Shown: in pieces, positions 1 to 10,639 of the stretch
Layout: each line of letters opens with the position of its first letter
Numbering within the stretch: position 1 is the stretch's first letter
Source of the DNA: Portunus trituberculatus
Lineage: Eukaryota > Arthropoda > Malacostraca > Decapoda > Portunidae
DNA: 64,000 nt
NCBI RefSeq assembly: GCF_017591435.1
Contig: NC_059259.1
Coordinates: forward strand, 1,561,332 to 1,625,331
Direction of reading: 5' to 3'
Program-made: the position numbers and the translations under genes
The notes under the pieces: generated by a model
Told to the model about the DNA's origin: nothing
The model's database searches: none
The model's input: only the letters and a program-made list of their open reading frames with translations

Positions 1-689
1 GGACAGAAGAGTGCTACTTGTAGTAGACCTACATTGCACACATGTAAATTGGGAAGAAATGGATGAAAACAGTCACGCTGAATGTTGTCGGGAGGAAGTG
101 TTTTTGAAATGTGATGAAGGACACAAACACAAACACACACACACATACACACACGCCAAAAAAAAAAAAAAAAAAAAATCACCATGACAAATCTAGGCCA
201 TAATCAAGTAGAAAGCAACAATCATCTGTTGTTGTAAGTAAAAGATGATAATGCCAATGATGAGTCTGATGATCTTGACTCTAGAGTATCCACACAGCAG
301 CTAGGCAGTGTTGAGACACATGGCATATGGGCAAACATGCAGTCCTTTGTTGTCCAGCCTCCACATAACACCACTTTGCTGGGATAGGATGAAGGTAACA
401 GCTGCACTGACCCAGTTAGGCCTGCTGTTAGATAGGACTAGATTGATGGGGCAAATATTAAGCCACAAGATTATAATTTTGATGAGTTAAGCCAGCATCA
501 CTGTGAAAGGCATATTTAAACCTCCAAGAGGGCATTTAAGAATAGAACTTTAAACTTTAACTCTTTTCTTATTGTTTTGTAACATTTTGAGTTATATAAG
601 AACAAAAAAGAAAACTATTTTTGGTGACAGATTAATTAGTATAAGGGTGGTAAATTAATGCTGACCACTAGGATCTGGCTGAGAATTTT
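1..689. other. Non-coding, no recognised gene
   Basis: Apart from the CA/poly-A tract at 113-178, this stretch shows no ORF or element that I recognise. It is AT-rich intergenic or intronic DNA. Confidence 0.5.
113..178. repeat. CA-rich microsatellite followed by poly-A
   Basis: Interrupted (CA)n runs into an uninterrupted A tract of about 20 bases. The poly-A could be the tail of a retroposed sequence, but no body is recognisable upstream. Confidence 0.85.
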
Positions 690-1042
690 AAAAAGTTACA
701 TGTGGTTGTGAAACCTAGACTGTTAGTAAAGAAATGAAGAAGAGACTGGAGACAGCAGAGATGTGGTTCTTCAGAAAAAATTATGAGGGTCCTGAGTATG
801 AGGTGTTGCAGTTGGGTGGCAGGACAAGGGAGTTAATCACCGTGATGAGGAGACAGCTTGGGTATCTGGAGCATATTCTGAGAAGAGATAGTGTGGAGAG
901 AGACCAGCTTTTGGGGGTGATTGAGAAGAGAACACAGGGGAGACAGAGAGTGAAAACCATGCATGGAATCAAGATGATACAAAGAGAGAAGAGTTTGGCA
1001 CTCCATTGTTGCCAATGTCAACTAGACACAGTACTGTGGTAA
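690..1042 (+). pseudogene. RTE-type LINE, C-terminal end of reverse transcriptase ORF
   Basis: The 102-residue frame reads KKRLETAEMWFF, then ELITVMRRQLGYLEHILRRD, then GRQRVKTMHGI. This is the familiar C-terminal tail of RTE/BovB-like reverse transcriptases (KRLEAAEMW..., RQLRFLGHVLRR..., GRQR...). The catalytic core is missing, so this is a 5'-truncated, non-functional fragment. Its role in a live element would be the RT thumb/C-terminal region; here it has no function that can be seen. Confidence 0.8.
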
Positions 1043-1139
1043 GGTAAGATCTGTCTTTTCCACTATTTTTGCAACCCACTAACATGGATAATACTATATT
1101 GCAAAACAAAAAACAATCAAATCAAACGTCTCACCTGGC

Positions 1140-1318
1140 TGATGGCATCCACCATCAATCCAGCATCACTCTCCATGTTCAATACTTTCACAACACTCCG
1201 GTCATCAGTGTGTTGCTGGCGACAGTGTTGCAGTAGTTGTGGTGATGCAATAGGTCTGCCTGGTATCTTCACGGCCCTGGCTGTCACCCTTGAGGCACTG
1301 TCAATGAAGCAGATATTC
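1140..1318 (-). other. Exon-like open frame ending in a strong splice donor
   Basis: On the minus strand an open frame of about 60 codons (NICFIDSASRVTARAVKIPG... to ...GLMVDAISQ) ends exactly at a CAG|GTGAGA donor at 1139-1141. The amino-acid composition is protein-like and unlike the neighbouring retroelements. The weakness is the 5' side. The best polypyrimidine acceptor (TTTATCACAG, near 1343) puts an in-frame stop before the open region, so a weaker acceptor (AAAAG|G) just before the frame is needed. I do not recognise the protein. It is a possible host exon but could be a chance ORF. Confidence 0.35.
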
Positions 1319-1599
1319 CTTTTGTATTAGTGTTGTTTGTTTCTGTGATAAACAAAATAACAGAAGGAAATAAGACTTAATAAAAATTTCCTGCCCTTTT
1401 TTTCCTATTCAGACCTTTTTTTCATTCCACTGCTAATAAACATGATGCAAAGTTATGCTTTGATGACAAATTTAAGCATTTCAAAGATGAAGAATTTTCT
1501 GGTTTACAAATATTAGTATGACAACACAGAGACAAGATACTTGGATAGTATTATGATACAGTATGATGATATATTTGTGCACTACATATTATAGTTATG

Positions 1600-1653
1600 T
1601 CTTGCATCTTCCTTTATTTTCAAAAATATAAGAAAATAAAGGAAGATGCAAGA
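1600..1653. repeat. Perfect 22-bp inverted repeat with 10-nt loop
   Basis: Arm 1600-1621 (starting TCTTGCATCTTCC) is the exact reverse complement of arm 1632-1653. The loop at 1622-1631 is A/T only. A transcript would form a stable 22-bp stem. It could be a MITE core, a snap-back deletion product or a small hairpin RNA precursor. No flanking TIR or target duplication was seen. Confidence 0.9.
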
Positions 1654-1804
1654 AGCTTTCATATTTATACATATCAGTCCCTACATAAAACATGTCTTCC
1701 ATATATCATCCTCCACTATAAATTTGTTTCAACTTCTCCTCAAGCTCCTGAATGACATGTACAGCACTTCCTTCATTACTGAATCCATCTACAGTAGAAG
1801 TCTG

Positions 1805-1828
1805 TTAACCTAACCTAACCTAACCTAA
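1805..1828. repeat. Interstitial telomere-like (TTAGG)n, about four units
   Basis: The plus strand shows four consecutive CCTAA units, which is TTAGG on the minus strand, the canonical arthropod telomere repeat. At this length it is an interstitial trace, not a chromosome end. Confidence 0.85.
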
Positions 1829-1904
1829 AAAGTCTGTTAATGCAAACAATGATGATCCAAACATGAAAATATTAATTTACAGCCAAAACTTAATGCCTTT
1901 TTTT

Positions 1905-2150
1905 TTATATACCATGTGGGCTTTTTCACAGGAATTTCTGGGCTAAAGGGGAAATTTTTTGTGGTACCTCCTATCTCAAAGCCCACCCACTAGGAAACCG
2001 TTGCCCTGAGTGAGGAAGCACAAACCTACACTCGGACCGTGGACAGGATTCAAACTCGTGCGCTTGGAGACTCCTCGGACCATGCACCAGATGAACCATA
2101 GCGGTAAGGGGCGGAAGTAGACACTGCTACCAACGCTCCCCTATCCTACC
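1905..2150 (-). mobile_element. tRNA-derived SINE, minus copy
   Basis: The reverse complement carries a Pol III A box (TGGTTCATCTGG, 2087-2098) and a B box (AGTTTGAATCC, 2046-2056) with tRNA-like spacing. A body follows that matches the plus-strand copy at 7300-7515 (GGTTTCCTAGTGGGTGGGCT, GTACC, ...AAAGCCCACA). The two copies define one SINE family. The B box has lost its CpG. Confidence 0.8.
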
Positions 2151-2164
2151 AAGTCCATAACAAT

Positions 2165-4450
2165 AGACATTTATTCTATTTTTAATGTAAGAGGGAAAAG
2201 CTGGTCATGGGTAACAAAAAGAGTAAAAATAAAGAGGCCCACTTAGTTGCCAGTCCCCATGTAGGTCTGAGAGAGTTAGCCAAAAAAATGTGATGAATAT
2301 CCTGAAACTTCCATCTTAAATGAGGCAAAGTTGTAAAAAAATGGGAATACAGAAACAGATAGGGAGTTTCAGAGTTTACCAGAATGAGGTATGAATGACT
2401 GAGAATACTGGTTAACTCTTGCATTACAGAGGTGGACAGAATATGGGTAAGAGGAAGAAGAAAGTCTTGTACAGAACAGCAAGGCCACAAGAGGAGGGAA
2501 GGCATGCAGTTAGGAAGACTAGAAGAGCAGTTGGCATGAAAATAGCTGTAGAAGATAGCAAGGAATGCAACACAACACCAGTGAGAAAGAGGCTAAAGAA
2601 AGTCAGTTAGAGAAGAGGAATTGATAAGAAAGGAAGATTTTTATTTCAGCCTGTCTAATAAAACTATAAAAATGGAACCCCACCATACATGTGAAGAGTA
2701 CCCTGTGCAAGGGGAGATAAGTCCCTTCTACTGAGCTAGCAGTTGGGGTGGGGGGGGCAGGAATGGGGGAAAGCTGAGAAAAACTGATGAAGATGCCTCA
2801 GAAAGCTCAACTTCATAAAGCTGTTTCAGCAACAGATGAGATGTGAAGTTTCCAGTTTAGATTATAAATAAAGGCTAGACCAAGGATATTCAGCGTAGAA
2901 GAACAGTTGAGCGTCATTGAAGAAAAAGAGGATAGTTGTCTGGAAGATTGTGTCAAGTTGATAGATGGAGGAATTGAGTTTTTGAGACATTGAACTTGTT
3001 TTATCTGCTCCAATCAGAAATCTTAGAAAGATCAGAAATCAGGCATTCTGTGGCATCCCTGCAGGAACTGTTAACTTGACAGGTTAGTCATCTCTGTAGA
3101 GACATGGAAAAGTATAGGGTGATATCAACTTTATAGGAATGGATTGGAAAGAAGTTTGGTTAAGATCACTGATGAATACTAGGAAGAGAGTGGGTGACAG
3201 GCCAGAATGCTAAAGAACACCACTGTTAATAGATTTAGGAGAATAGTGGCCATCTACCACAGAAGCAAAAGAATGGTTGGAGAGGAAACTTGATATGAAA
3301 TGCAGAGAGAAGGATAGAAACCTTATGAGGGTAGTTTCAATATCAAAGTTTTCTTCCAAACCATATCAAAAGCTTTTAATATGTCTAAGGCAGGAGTGGG
3401 CAAACTTTCCAGTACTAGGGCCACATTAAAAAATCACAATCTCATAGGACAACAAGCTATATTAAACAAAAATGATTAATATTCAAAATACAAAATAAAA
3501 GGCTTGTGCTTGCAAAGAAAGAGCCACTCGCCAAAGCACACCTGCGGGAAAAAAATTAAATGCTCACAATATTTTTCAGCATTTGTTTATCAACTTTCTC
3601 TTTCAAATTCACTACCAATTGTCAGGCCACATGCAGGCTGTGGGTTGTAGTTTGCCTACACCTGGTCCAAGGCAACAGCAAAAGTTTCACTAAAATCTCT
3701 GAAAGAGGGTAACAAAAACTCAGTAAGGAAAGCCGGAAGATTACCAGTAAAGTGGTCTTGACAGAAGTCATACAGACAATCAGATAAAAGATTGTGAAAT
3801 TATTGTTTCCTATTGAAGATGGATTAAAAACTTTTAATAAGGTGGAGATTAAAGCTATACAGCAGTATTTTGATGGATGAGAATGATTACCCTTTTCAGA
3901 AACAGGCTGAATGTAGTCAAACATCCAGCAAGAAGGAAAGATAGAGGTCCATAGACAGAGTTGAAAGAGGCTGGCCAGGCAAGGCACAAATTCAGAGGCA
4001 CAGTTTTTTAGAACAATAAGAGGAACCCCATCAGGTCCATAAGCCTTTTGAGGATTCAGGCTAGCTAAAAGGCATGAAAAACATAACTTCAAAGAATTTT
4101 AAACAAAGGCATGAAATAGTCAGAGGAAAGAAAAGAGGGAAGAACAAGCCTAGAATTATCCAAGGTAGTGTTATAAGTAAAGGCTTAAGAGAAAAGTTCA
4201 GCTTTGGAGGCAGATGAAATGACAATGGTGCCATCATGATGAAATACAGGAGGGAAAGATGAAGAAGTAAAGTTAGTGGAGATGTTTTTAGCTTGATGCC
4301 TGATGCATAGGTCTTGAGTTGGGTTTCAAAAGATTTTGGCATTTTCTGTTAATTAAAGAGTGTTTAACAAATTGAAGAACAGACTTGGCATGATTCCAGA
4401 CAAAAATATAGAGAGCATCTCATCATTTCCTCCATCCCTTTGTTAAAAGA
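2165..4450 (-). pseudogene. Jockey-like LINE (decayed RT and 3' end), minus strand
   Basis: Minus-strand frames between 4092 and 3622 show RT blocks LNPQKAYGPDGVPLIVLKNC and CLASLFQLCLWTSIFPSCW, then a degraded HPSKYCCIALIS (family NYRPIALIS). Further fragments (STLNILGLAFIYNLNWKLHISS) lie at 2813-3013. A 3' end around 2170-2560 gives TGGCAACTAAGTGGGCC and GGGTAACA motifs shared with the plus-strand copies elsewhere. Many stops and frameshifts are present; the element is dead. A live element would encode an EN-RT protein for target-primed reverse transcription. Confidence 0.8.
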
Positions 4451-4785
4451 AGAAAGATATGAAATTGTACACCTCAAAAGACCACGGGCAGGATTCACTA
4501 AAGAGTTACGTATTTTGTAAGTCCTTAAGCAGTCCATATCTATGCTAAGAGCTATTCACTGAACACTTACACACTTCCTACATATCTCAAAAGTTAAGTA
4601 TTCTCTCAGGACCCAGTAAAGTTTCGTAACCTGGACCTATGAGCACCTTTTCTCCACTACACAAGCCCTGTGATAAACACTGACAAAGCCAGAGGTTAGA
4701 AGGAGAAGTAGATTGAAATAAAGAACTACAGGTGACATTAGCACATGGCAGTGGCCTGAGAAGCAATCTCATCAATTCCTCTCCT
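4451..4785. other. Spacer between opposite-facing LINE remnants
   Basis: No gene is recognised. Weak jockey-like similarity near 4380-4440 (GCATGATTCCAGACAAA) suggests the LINE linker region just beyond the left remnant. The rest is unassigned. Confidence 0.4.
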
Positions 4786-5195
4786 CTGACTGACTGTCTT
4801 CAGCCTCTCTCTCTCACTGCTGAAATGTTGCACCTCTAGCTATCTTTTACCACTGTTTTCATACTAACCACACTCTTGATCTTCCTAACTACATGCCTCC
4901 CCTCCTCCATTGGCCTCGCTGCACAAAGCTTTCTTCTTCCACTCACCCCTTTTCTGTCCAACTCTCTAACTAGTGTTCTCAATCTTTCATAGCCTTCTCT
5001 GGTAAACTCTGGAACTCCCTGCCGGTGTCTGTACTATTTCCAACTTCCTATGACTTGATTTCATTTAAGGTTTTAAGACATCTGTCCCTGTCCTTTGGCT
5101 AACTATAAGCTCTGTAAGGAGGCTGGCAACAGAGTGGGCCTTTTTTCACCTTTTTGTTGCCCTTGGCCAGTCCTCCACTCTTACATAAAAGAAAA
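4786..5195 (+). mobile_element. Jockey-like LINE 3' end
   Basis: The sequence follows the family's ORF C-terminus and 3' tip, including CTCTGGTAAACTCTGGAACT (GKLWNSL) and the terminal TTGTTGCCCTTGGCCAG followed by ACATAAAA. These landmarks recur at several other places in the window. Only the last 400 bp are present. Confidence 0.7.
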
Positions 5196-5324
5196 ACACA
5201 CAGCTAATGAAGATGCAAGCTCTGTTTAGTGATCATTAGGTCCATCTCCTTTGAATATTCCATTCAAAAGTCCTTATGGTTTTGCACATTCTTCACCATA
5301 TCCTGAGCATTGCAAACCAACATG

Positions 5325-5568
5325 AGGAGCCAGGTAAACTCTGCAACTCCCTGCCTACTCTGCTGAACTCTGAAACTCTCTGCCTGCTTCTGTATTTCCG
5401 TCTTCCTACGACTTGACTTCTTTTAAGAGGAAGATATCAAGACATTTGTCCCTTACTTCTGGGTAACTCCTAATAGTTTTAAGGGAACTGCCAATCCAGT
5501 GGGCCATTTTTTTTTTTCAATTTTTTTTTGCCCATGGCCAGTCTCCCCTTGTGTGAAAAAAAAGAAGA
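5325..5568 (+). mobile_element. Jockey-like LINE 3' tip, second fragment
   Basis: This has the same 3' landmarks as the preceding copy (CCTGCTTCTGTATTTCCG, GACATTTGTCCC, TTGCCCATGGCCAG) and ends in an A-rich tail. A short internal repeat of AACTCTG...CTCCCTGCC marks a local duplication. Confidence 0.65.
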
Positions 5569-5644
5569 AAAAAAAAATTCCACTGATGTTTGAATTGACA
5601 TTACTTGTGTATTCATGCAAAAACAGGCCTCTATTGTCTGATTT

Positions 5645-5722
5645 TTTTTCTAATGCAAGAGGGGAAGCCGGGCAAGGGCAACATAAAATTACAAGAAAAA
5701 AGCCCACTTGATTGCCAGTCTT
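5645..5722 (-). mobile_element. Jockey-like LINE 3' tip, inverted
   Basis: In reverse complement this reads ACTGGCAATCAAGTGGGC...GTTGCCCTTGCCC...CCTCTTGCATTAG, the terminal part of the same LINE family. It abuts a plus-strand fragment, giving a head-to-head arrangement. Confidence 0.6.
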
Positions 5723-6112
5723 CAGCCTCTTTCTCACTGTCACAATGCTGCATCTCTTGTTATCTGTACTGCTATTTTCATGGCAACTGTTCTTGTCAGC
5801 TTGCTAACTGTATGCCTTCCCTCCTCCCGCACCCTCACTGCACAAGACTTTCTTCTTCCTCTCACCTCTACTCTGTCCACCTCTCTACTGCAAGAATTAA
5901 CTAGTACTCTTTATCAATCATAACCTTCTCTCATAAACTCTGTTACTCCCTACCAGCTTCTATATTTCCATCTTCCTATGACTTGACCTTATTTAACAGG
6001 GAGGTTTTAAGACATTTATCCCTTTCTTTCAGCTAACGCTCTCAGACCTTTTTTTTTATTATTCTTTCTGTTGTCTTGGTCAGCTTTCCCCTCTTATATA
6101 TAAAAAGTCTAA
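5723..6112 (+). mobile_element. Jockey-like LINE 3' part
   Basis: The 3' ORF/UTR runs from CAGCCTCTTTCTCACTG to TTGTCTTGGTCAGCTTTCC and an A-rich end. It resembles the fragment at 4786-5195 and is non-coding because of stops. Confidence 0.65.
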
Positions 6113-6129
6113 AAAAAGGCCAACTGAGG

Positions 6130-6253
<124 letters not shown>

Positions 6254-6372
6254 AAGTGCAGCAAGGCAACACAGAATAGAAGGCATCAAGTTAGCAAGGT
6301 TGAATGTAGCTCAGTTATCACAAGTCCTGAGAGAAATGAAAAAGAGGCAAAAACACGGTAAACACACTAACC

Positions 6373-6428
6373 TGGGAAGCACAAGTCCCTGACAGTCAAC
6401 CAGGAAGCGGCGAAACATCTTGTAATGT

Positions 6429-6469
<41 letters not shown>

Positions 6470-6514
6470 GATCTGACAGATTGTTGGTCAGCTGATAAGC
6501 TCTCCTCCCCTGTT
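6373..6514 (-). other. Exon-like segment with strong acceptor, ATG and donor
   Basis: On the minus strand a good acceptor (TTTTATTTTCTCTTGCAG, ending at 6515) is followed by about 97 nt that include a (CA)n tract, then an ATG at 6418. The open frame MFRRFLVDCQGLVLP ends at CCCAG|GTTAGT near 6373. The frame upstream of the ATG is closed, so this would be a 5'UTR plus first coding exon ending in phase 2. That phase is compatible with joining to the exon-like frame at 1140-1318. No family is recognised. Confidence 0.3.
6429..6465. repeat. (GT)n microsatellite
   Basis: About 18 uninterrupted GT units lie inside the exon-like segment described above. Confidence 0.95.
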
Positions 6515-6539
6515 CTGCAAGAGAAAATAAAAGAATTAA

Positions 6540-7299
6540 GATTTCAATTTGAAACAGGCTGAGAAATGAGTATCTCTCTAATTCCAGACTAGATCTGCAT
6601 TAGCTTCTTCAGAGAAGCATCAAAAGAAGACTAGCTGATAAAGTTGCTGTGAATTTAATCAGGATTAAAGGATTGCCCCCTTTGCTCATGTTTCCTTCAC
6701 CACCTGCCTCCCATTTCTCCTCACTAAAACAATAATCTGTATATTTTTTTTTTTTTGTGTAAAACCTCTGATCAGGGCAACACAACCTGTTAAAAAAAAT
6801 CAACATATAGATTACACAAGACTTTTCCTAAATCTTATTATAATCTGCACAACAGATTCATTCATTTATGTCTTAAACGTTTTTTTATACAAATTCACTA
6901 GCCAGAGGTAACAAAAGCTGGTAAAAAAAAAAAGGGAAAAGAAAACATTGAACACCATTTCATAAATCCTGTCCTCACCTGTATGATGGAAAATGAAATT
7001 TTTCATTACAATCTTTTCAATGGATGACTTCTGGACAAGGGCAACAAACCTCAGTGAAACTAAAGATTATATAAGATGTTTCCTAAATTGCTTTCTAACC
7101 AGCAAAGTGAAGGAATTTTTTTATGGCTTATAACCACAATATTTTTTTTTCTAAGTATATATAGTTTTGAAGAAAGGGAATAAAAAAAAACAGTAAGAAA
7201 AGAAAAACTTACAAATTTCAAAAGATGTTTCTTGATTCTCATCCTAATCTGAAAAATGCATTTACTTTCCATGGCTTATTAGCAAGTGAGATTCTTTTA
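6540..7299. other. AT-rich spacer, no gene recognised
   Basis: Short A/T homopolymers and no protein-like frame. A lone donor-like CAG|GTGAGG on the minus strand near 6978 has no supporting ORF. Confidence 0.45.
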
Positions 7300-7515
7300 A
7301 GTCAGGTGGGCCGCCGTGGTACAGTGGAGCTATGCATGCTTTGGGGTCTGAGAGGTCTCCAAGCACACGGGTTTGAATCCTGTCCACGGTCCGAGTGTAG
7401 GTTGGGCTTCCTCACTCGGGGCAATGGTTTCCTAGCGGGTGGGCTTTGAGATAAGAGGTACCCCACAAAGCATCCCCTTTAGCCTATAAATTCCTGTGAA
7501 AAGCCCACATCGTAT
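7300..7515 (+). mobile_element. tRNA-derived SINE, plus copy
   Basis: A Pol III A box (TGGTACAGTGG, 7317-7327) and B box (GGTTTGAATCC, 7370-7380) stand about 43 bp apart, as in a tRNA promoter. The body (GGGCTTCCTCACTCGGGGCA..., GGTACCCC, ...AAAGCCCACATCG) matches the minus copy at 1905-2150. It is not a functional tRNA because no cloverleaf 3' half or CCA-adjacent acceptor is visible. Confidence 0.85.
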
Positions 7516-8206
7516 AAAAAGAAAAGTGACTTTTTTCCAAAGACTGTCCTGTCCAGGCCAACAGCATTTAACAGAAGAAAAGCAACTTGTAAATCCCCCA
7601 AGATGTTTCCTGCCCATTAATCTAACATGCATAATGGAATAAAAGTTTTATAGCACCACTAATTGACATTTCTTATGTAAGAGAGAAAACAGATAAGACC
7701 AACAAAAATTTCAATTAAAGGGAGCATCCGGGTAGGAACAATGCTTCCACATCTCAGGTAAACAAACATCAATCACTCTTATTGTTTATATTGTGAAGAA
7801 CTGACAAAATGTATATCAATTTTAGACATTCAGTCCCATTCTAGTCCCTAGCCCCACCAACCTCAACAGCCTCTACCAAAACTTACAAGCATTATGGTCA
7901 TTATCATAAACCCCACAACCTTCATCTTTCATCTTTTTATGGCAAAGACACATTTTGTTATGAATTGTTTTTCCATTAGAATCTTTTATTTAGATTTTGT
8001 TTTTGTTTAATTTTTTTGTATTACTTTTGTTTTTTGACGAAGAAAGAAAATATTAATATAAAATGACAGCTTACATGTATAGGAGTAAAATGCTACACAC
8101 ATCAGATGAAAAACATTCCTCTACTTTTTAATTACTGTTTAATTGAAATCAAGCAAGCTAAAACTGGCTTAAAAACTCTTGGAAGTGGGATGACATATTT
8201 GGAGAT
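7516..8206. other. AT-rich spacer, no gene recognised
   Basis: I see nothing beyond T- and A-rich low-complexity sequence around 7980-8040. Confidence 0.45.
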
Positions 8207-8720
8207 TCAGCCAAACATCCAGATAACGGAGGATGCAGAAGCCCTGGTGACGGAACTCAGCAGAGACAGGAGCCATGAGATGAGCAAAGACTTGTGGGTC
8301 AGTAGAAAGCAAAGGAAGTGCCAGCTGTCTGAGTGGATAGGGAAATGCAGGGAGACATCTTCCAGATCCAGAGATACCATCCAGTTATCCTGACGTATTG
8401 CAGACATAACTCCCCTGAAGGTTGTCACTTTTTTGTGACAACCTTCAGGGTTGTCAACCTCCTACCCCACTGGGATGAAAGGAAAGGGACTCAGAAGATC
8501 CTTTGGGCGAAAAGACAGGGCTGGTGTTCAGGTGGTCAAAGTATTGGTCCTTGTGGAAGAAGGCCATTAACCAAGCTCCACCAACACTGGCCTTATGAAG
8601 AGCCATATCAGCATTGCTCTTACAGGAATGAAGAGCCTCCTGAAGTTTGTCCTCATCAAAAAACAGGGGAGAAAATAGGGGACCTCTGAAGGACAATGGG
8701 AAGGCAGGGCATGGTGTCCT
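8207..8720 (-). pseudogene. DIRS/gypsy-like retroelement fragment (RT motif)
   Basis: The minus-strand frame at 8428-8207 contains VMSAIRQDNWMVSLDLEDVS and FPIHSDSWHFLCF. This resembles the RT block SIRQDDWMVSLDLQDAYLQVPVHPDSRRFLRF of DIRS-like and related tyrosine-recombinase elements. The frame upstream (8720-8454; FFDEDKLQEALHSCKS) is probably the preceding gag-like region. The catalytic D is kept (SLDL), but the reading frame soon fails. The assignment rests on one motif block. Confidence 0.5.
8413..8450. repeat. Perfect 16-bp inverted repeat with T6 loop
   Basis: Arm 8413-8428 (CCCTGAAGGTTGTCAC) is the exact reverse complement of 8435-8450. The loop is six T. It sits at the join between the two DIRS-like frames and may be a snap-back duplication. 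Confidence 0.9.
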
Positions 8721-8774
8721 CATGAAACACTTCTCAGGAAATGGGGACATGAAGATACAGATTACAGCTATCAG

Positions 8775-9605
8775 ATGACAAATTGTGTGTCTTCCACCCA
8801 GGCAGTGCTTTGTGCCATCCGCTACATCCTCACAGTGATCCAAGGAGGGGCTGGAGAGGTGTGCATTTTTAGTGACAGTCGAGGAGCACTACAAACACTG
8901 CAAAACCCTCAGCTGCTACTTGTGAGACTTGCCACGGAGTGTAAAGACATACTTAAGTCCCTGGGAACACAGCAGCAGGTCAATTCTTTATTGATTCCAT
9001 CACATGTTGGAATCAGTGGAAATGAAAAGACTGATGGACTTGCAAAAAAGTGGAGCACACAAAATGGGTGTGGAATTTCAGTACTTGTTAACTTTACAGC
9101 AAATAAAAACCCAAATAAGAAGTGTAAATGCAGAAAGTAAAAAAAAAAGCTGAGATACATAGCTAAATGTGATACTAACGAGACATTAAGACATTAAGTG
9201 CAAGTGGTAAATGCAACAAACTTTATGTATGGAAGACACAGAGTGGCATGGAAAGACAGCATTTGTACTAAGCTAAGGTTGGGCAATAAATATTCAACTA
9301 AGCTAATATGAAACTGTATATAGCTATGTATAATGTAGCTGTGTGTACGTGCATTAACATTGATGTGCTATGTGTTAGTTGATGTGTTTGCTTATGTAGT
9401 ACTTCAGTTTGTAGATGAACTGAAGAGTAATTTTAAGGAGATGTTTTTTCATAACGTTACAATGATTATACTATCCACATCCTACATAATTAGATCAGGA
9501 CGGTGGATACTTGTGTACCATTGTCCTTTTGAGCTGTGTGTCAATATCATATGTAACATACCTAATTTGGTGTCTCAATAAATAAATCAAATCAAATCAA
9601 ATGAA
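8775..9605 (+). pseudogene. LINE RNase H domain and 3' end
   Basis: The frame at 8775-9140 reads SSTQAVLCAIRYILTVIQGG, then VCIFSDSRGALQTLQN, then LIPSHVGISGNEKTDGLAKK. This is the type-I RNase H fold found after the RT in I-like LINEs. The second and fourth acidic positions (SDSRGAL, GNEKTD) are visible. The usual catalytic E in SSTQAEL is changed to V, and the first DGS strand is missing. The following 450 bp are non-coding and end in AATAAATAAATC and a (CAAAT)n tail near 9580-9605, which looks like the element's 3' terminus. Confidence 0.75.
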
Positions 9606-10088
9606 AACTGATGGCAGGATGTGCTTTATGGGTGAATTTATATGATTTTGGTCATATTTTTGCTGATTCTAATAATTTACTTCCTGGAAAATATTTGTTT
9701 TTGGTTGTATCCCACCCGAAAACTACACATTCCAACAGGTCCCATTTGTTGGGAGATGCAACAGTCTGAGTCGTGAGAAATCCGGAGTCACTTGTACATC
9801 ATTAAGAGTCTGTGACATTTTTCCACCACTTCATACTACAATGTAATATGTATGCATGAAATGGGTTTAGTGAAGGTCTTGAAGGAAATAACTAGTAAAA
9901 AAAAAATAATAATGCACCAGAGTTATAGTGAAGCATTACCATAATTCTTAAACAACCACAAAACTCAAACTCATAAATAAAAAATAACCCAGTTCATTAC
10001 ACAATTACACTTACACAACCAATTAGAGTAAAGAACATGAACTGGTGTGCCCACAGTCCATGCCCACACTGCAGTCACATTACCTCAT
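9606..10088. other. AT-rich spacer, no gene recognised
   Basis: I see no ORF or repeat of note between the LINE tail and the MITE. Confidence 0.45.
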
Positions 10089-10402
10089 TAACCCCTTCAC
10101 TGCCATGACATGTTTCCATATTCATTCTGCTTAGTATTTGGTGGTTTTATACAAAATCAGAAACTTATGGAGGGGATTAAAATAGTGAAAACTGTGACCA
10201 TTTAAGCCCTACAGTACTGTGATGCATTTCTACATTCAATCTGCTTACTATTTGGTGATTTTATACAGCTTCAGAAACTCATGTGGGGTATTAAAATAGT
10301 GAACACTGTGGCCATTAATCTTCTGACCTCCTAATGCAAATAAAATAGTCTAATTGTACACAAATCTCAAGGTAAAAATGTGTCCCAGTAGTGAAGGGGT
10401 TA
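10089..10402. mobile_element. 314-bp MITE with internal tandem duplication
   Basis: The ends are inverted repeats: TAACCCCTTCACT at 10089-10101 and AGTGAAGGGGTTA at 10390-10402. A TA at each outer edge could be a mariner-type target site. The interior is two diverged direct copies of about 110 bp (about 10095-10203 and 10207-10316), each with CTGCTTA.TATTTGGTG.TTTTATAC and ATTAAAATAGTGAA.ACTGTG. No transposase is present; it is non-autonomous. Confidence 0.75.
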
Positions 10403-10639
10403 CTTTGTCATGTCACATTGCTGAAGGGACAAACTGGCGAGACACCTGGGCAGGTAAGCACTACTCACCTACAGGGCAGCACTGCCACTCAGTCTCTTGC
10501 ACTGGACCAGCAGCAAGGCAGTGTCTGGCGGGTAACTGACTTGTTGCTGTGACGGCTGAGATCTAGTGATCCTCATGAGCTTCAGGTAACCCTGTGACAC
10601 TATCACAAGCGTGGCAGTTGGCTGGTCTTGCTCAGAAAG
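10403..10639. other. Spacer with opposed splice-donor-like motifs
   Basis: CAG|GTAAGC on plus (near 10453) and TAG|GTGAGT on minus (near 10475) face each other. No convincing reading frame accompanies either, so no exon is called. Confidence 0.35.

Larger units (their letters stand above)
1319..1904. other. AT-rich spacer with a hairpin and a short TTAGG array
   Basis: No coding potential is visible. The stretch holds the inverted repeat at 1600-1653 and the interstitial telomere-like repeat at 1805-1828, listed separately. Confidence 0.5.

Noticed and set aside
1805..1828. Telomere or chromosome end
   Set aside because: Only about four TTAGG units, embedded in ordinary sequence.
7317..7380. 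Possible tRNA gene
   Set aside because: Good A and B boxes are present, but there is no cloverleaf or acceptor stem. The body matches another copy in the window, so it is a SINE.
10430..10570. Exon bounded by GTAAGC or GTGAGT donors
   Set aside because: The two donors face opposite ways and overlap. The only long frame ends in a stop at the donor, and there is no acceptor support.
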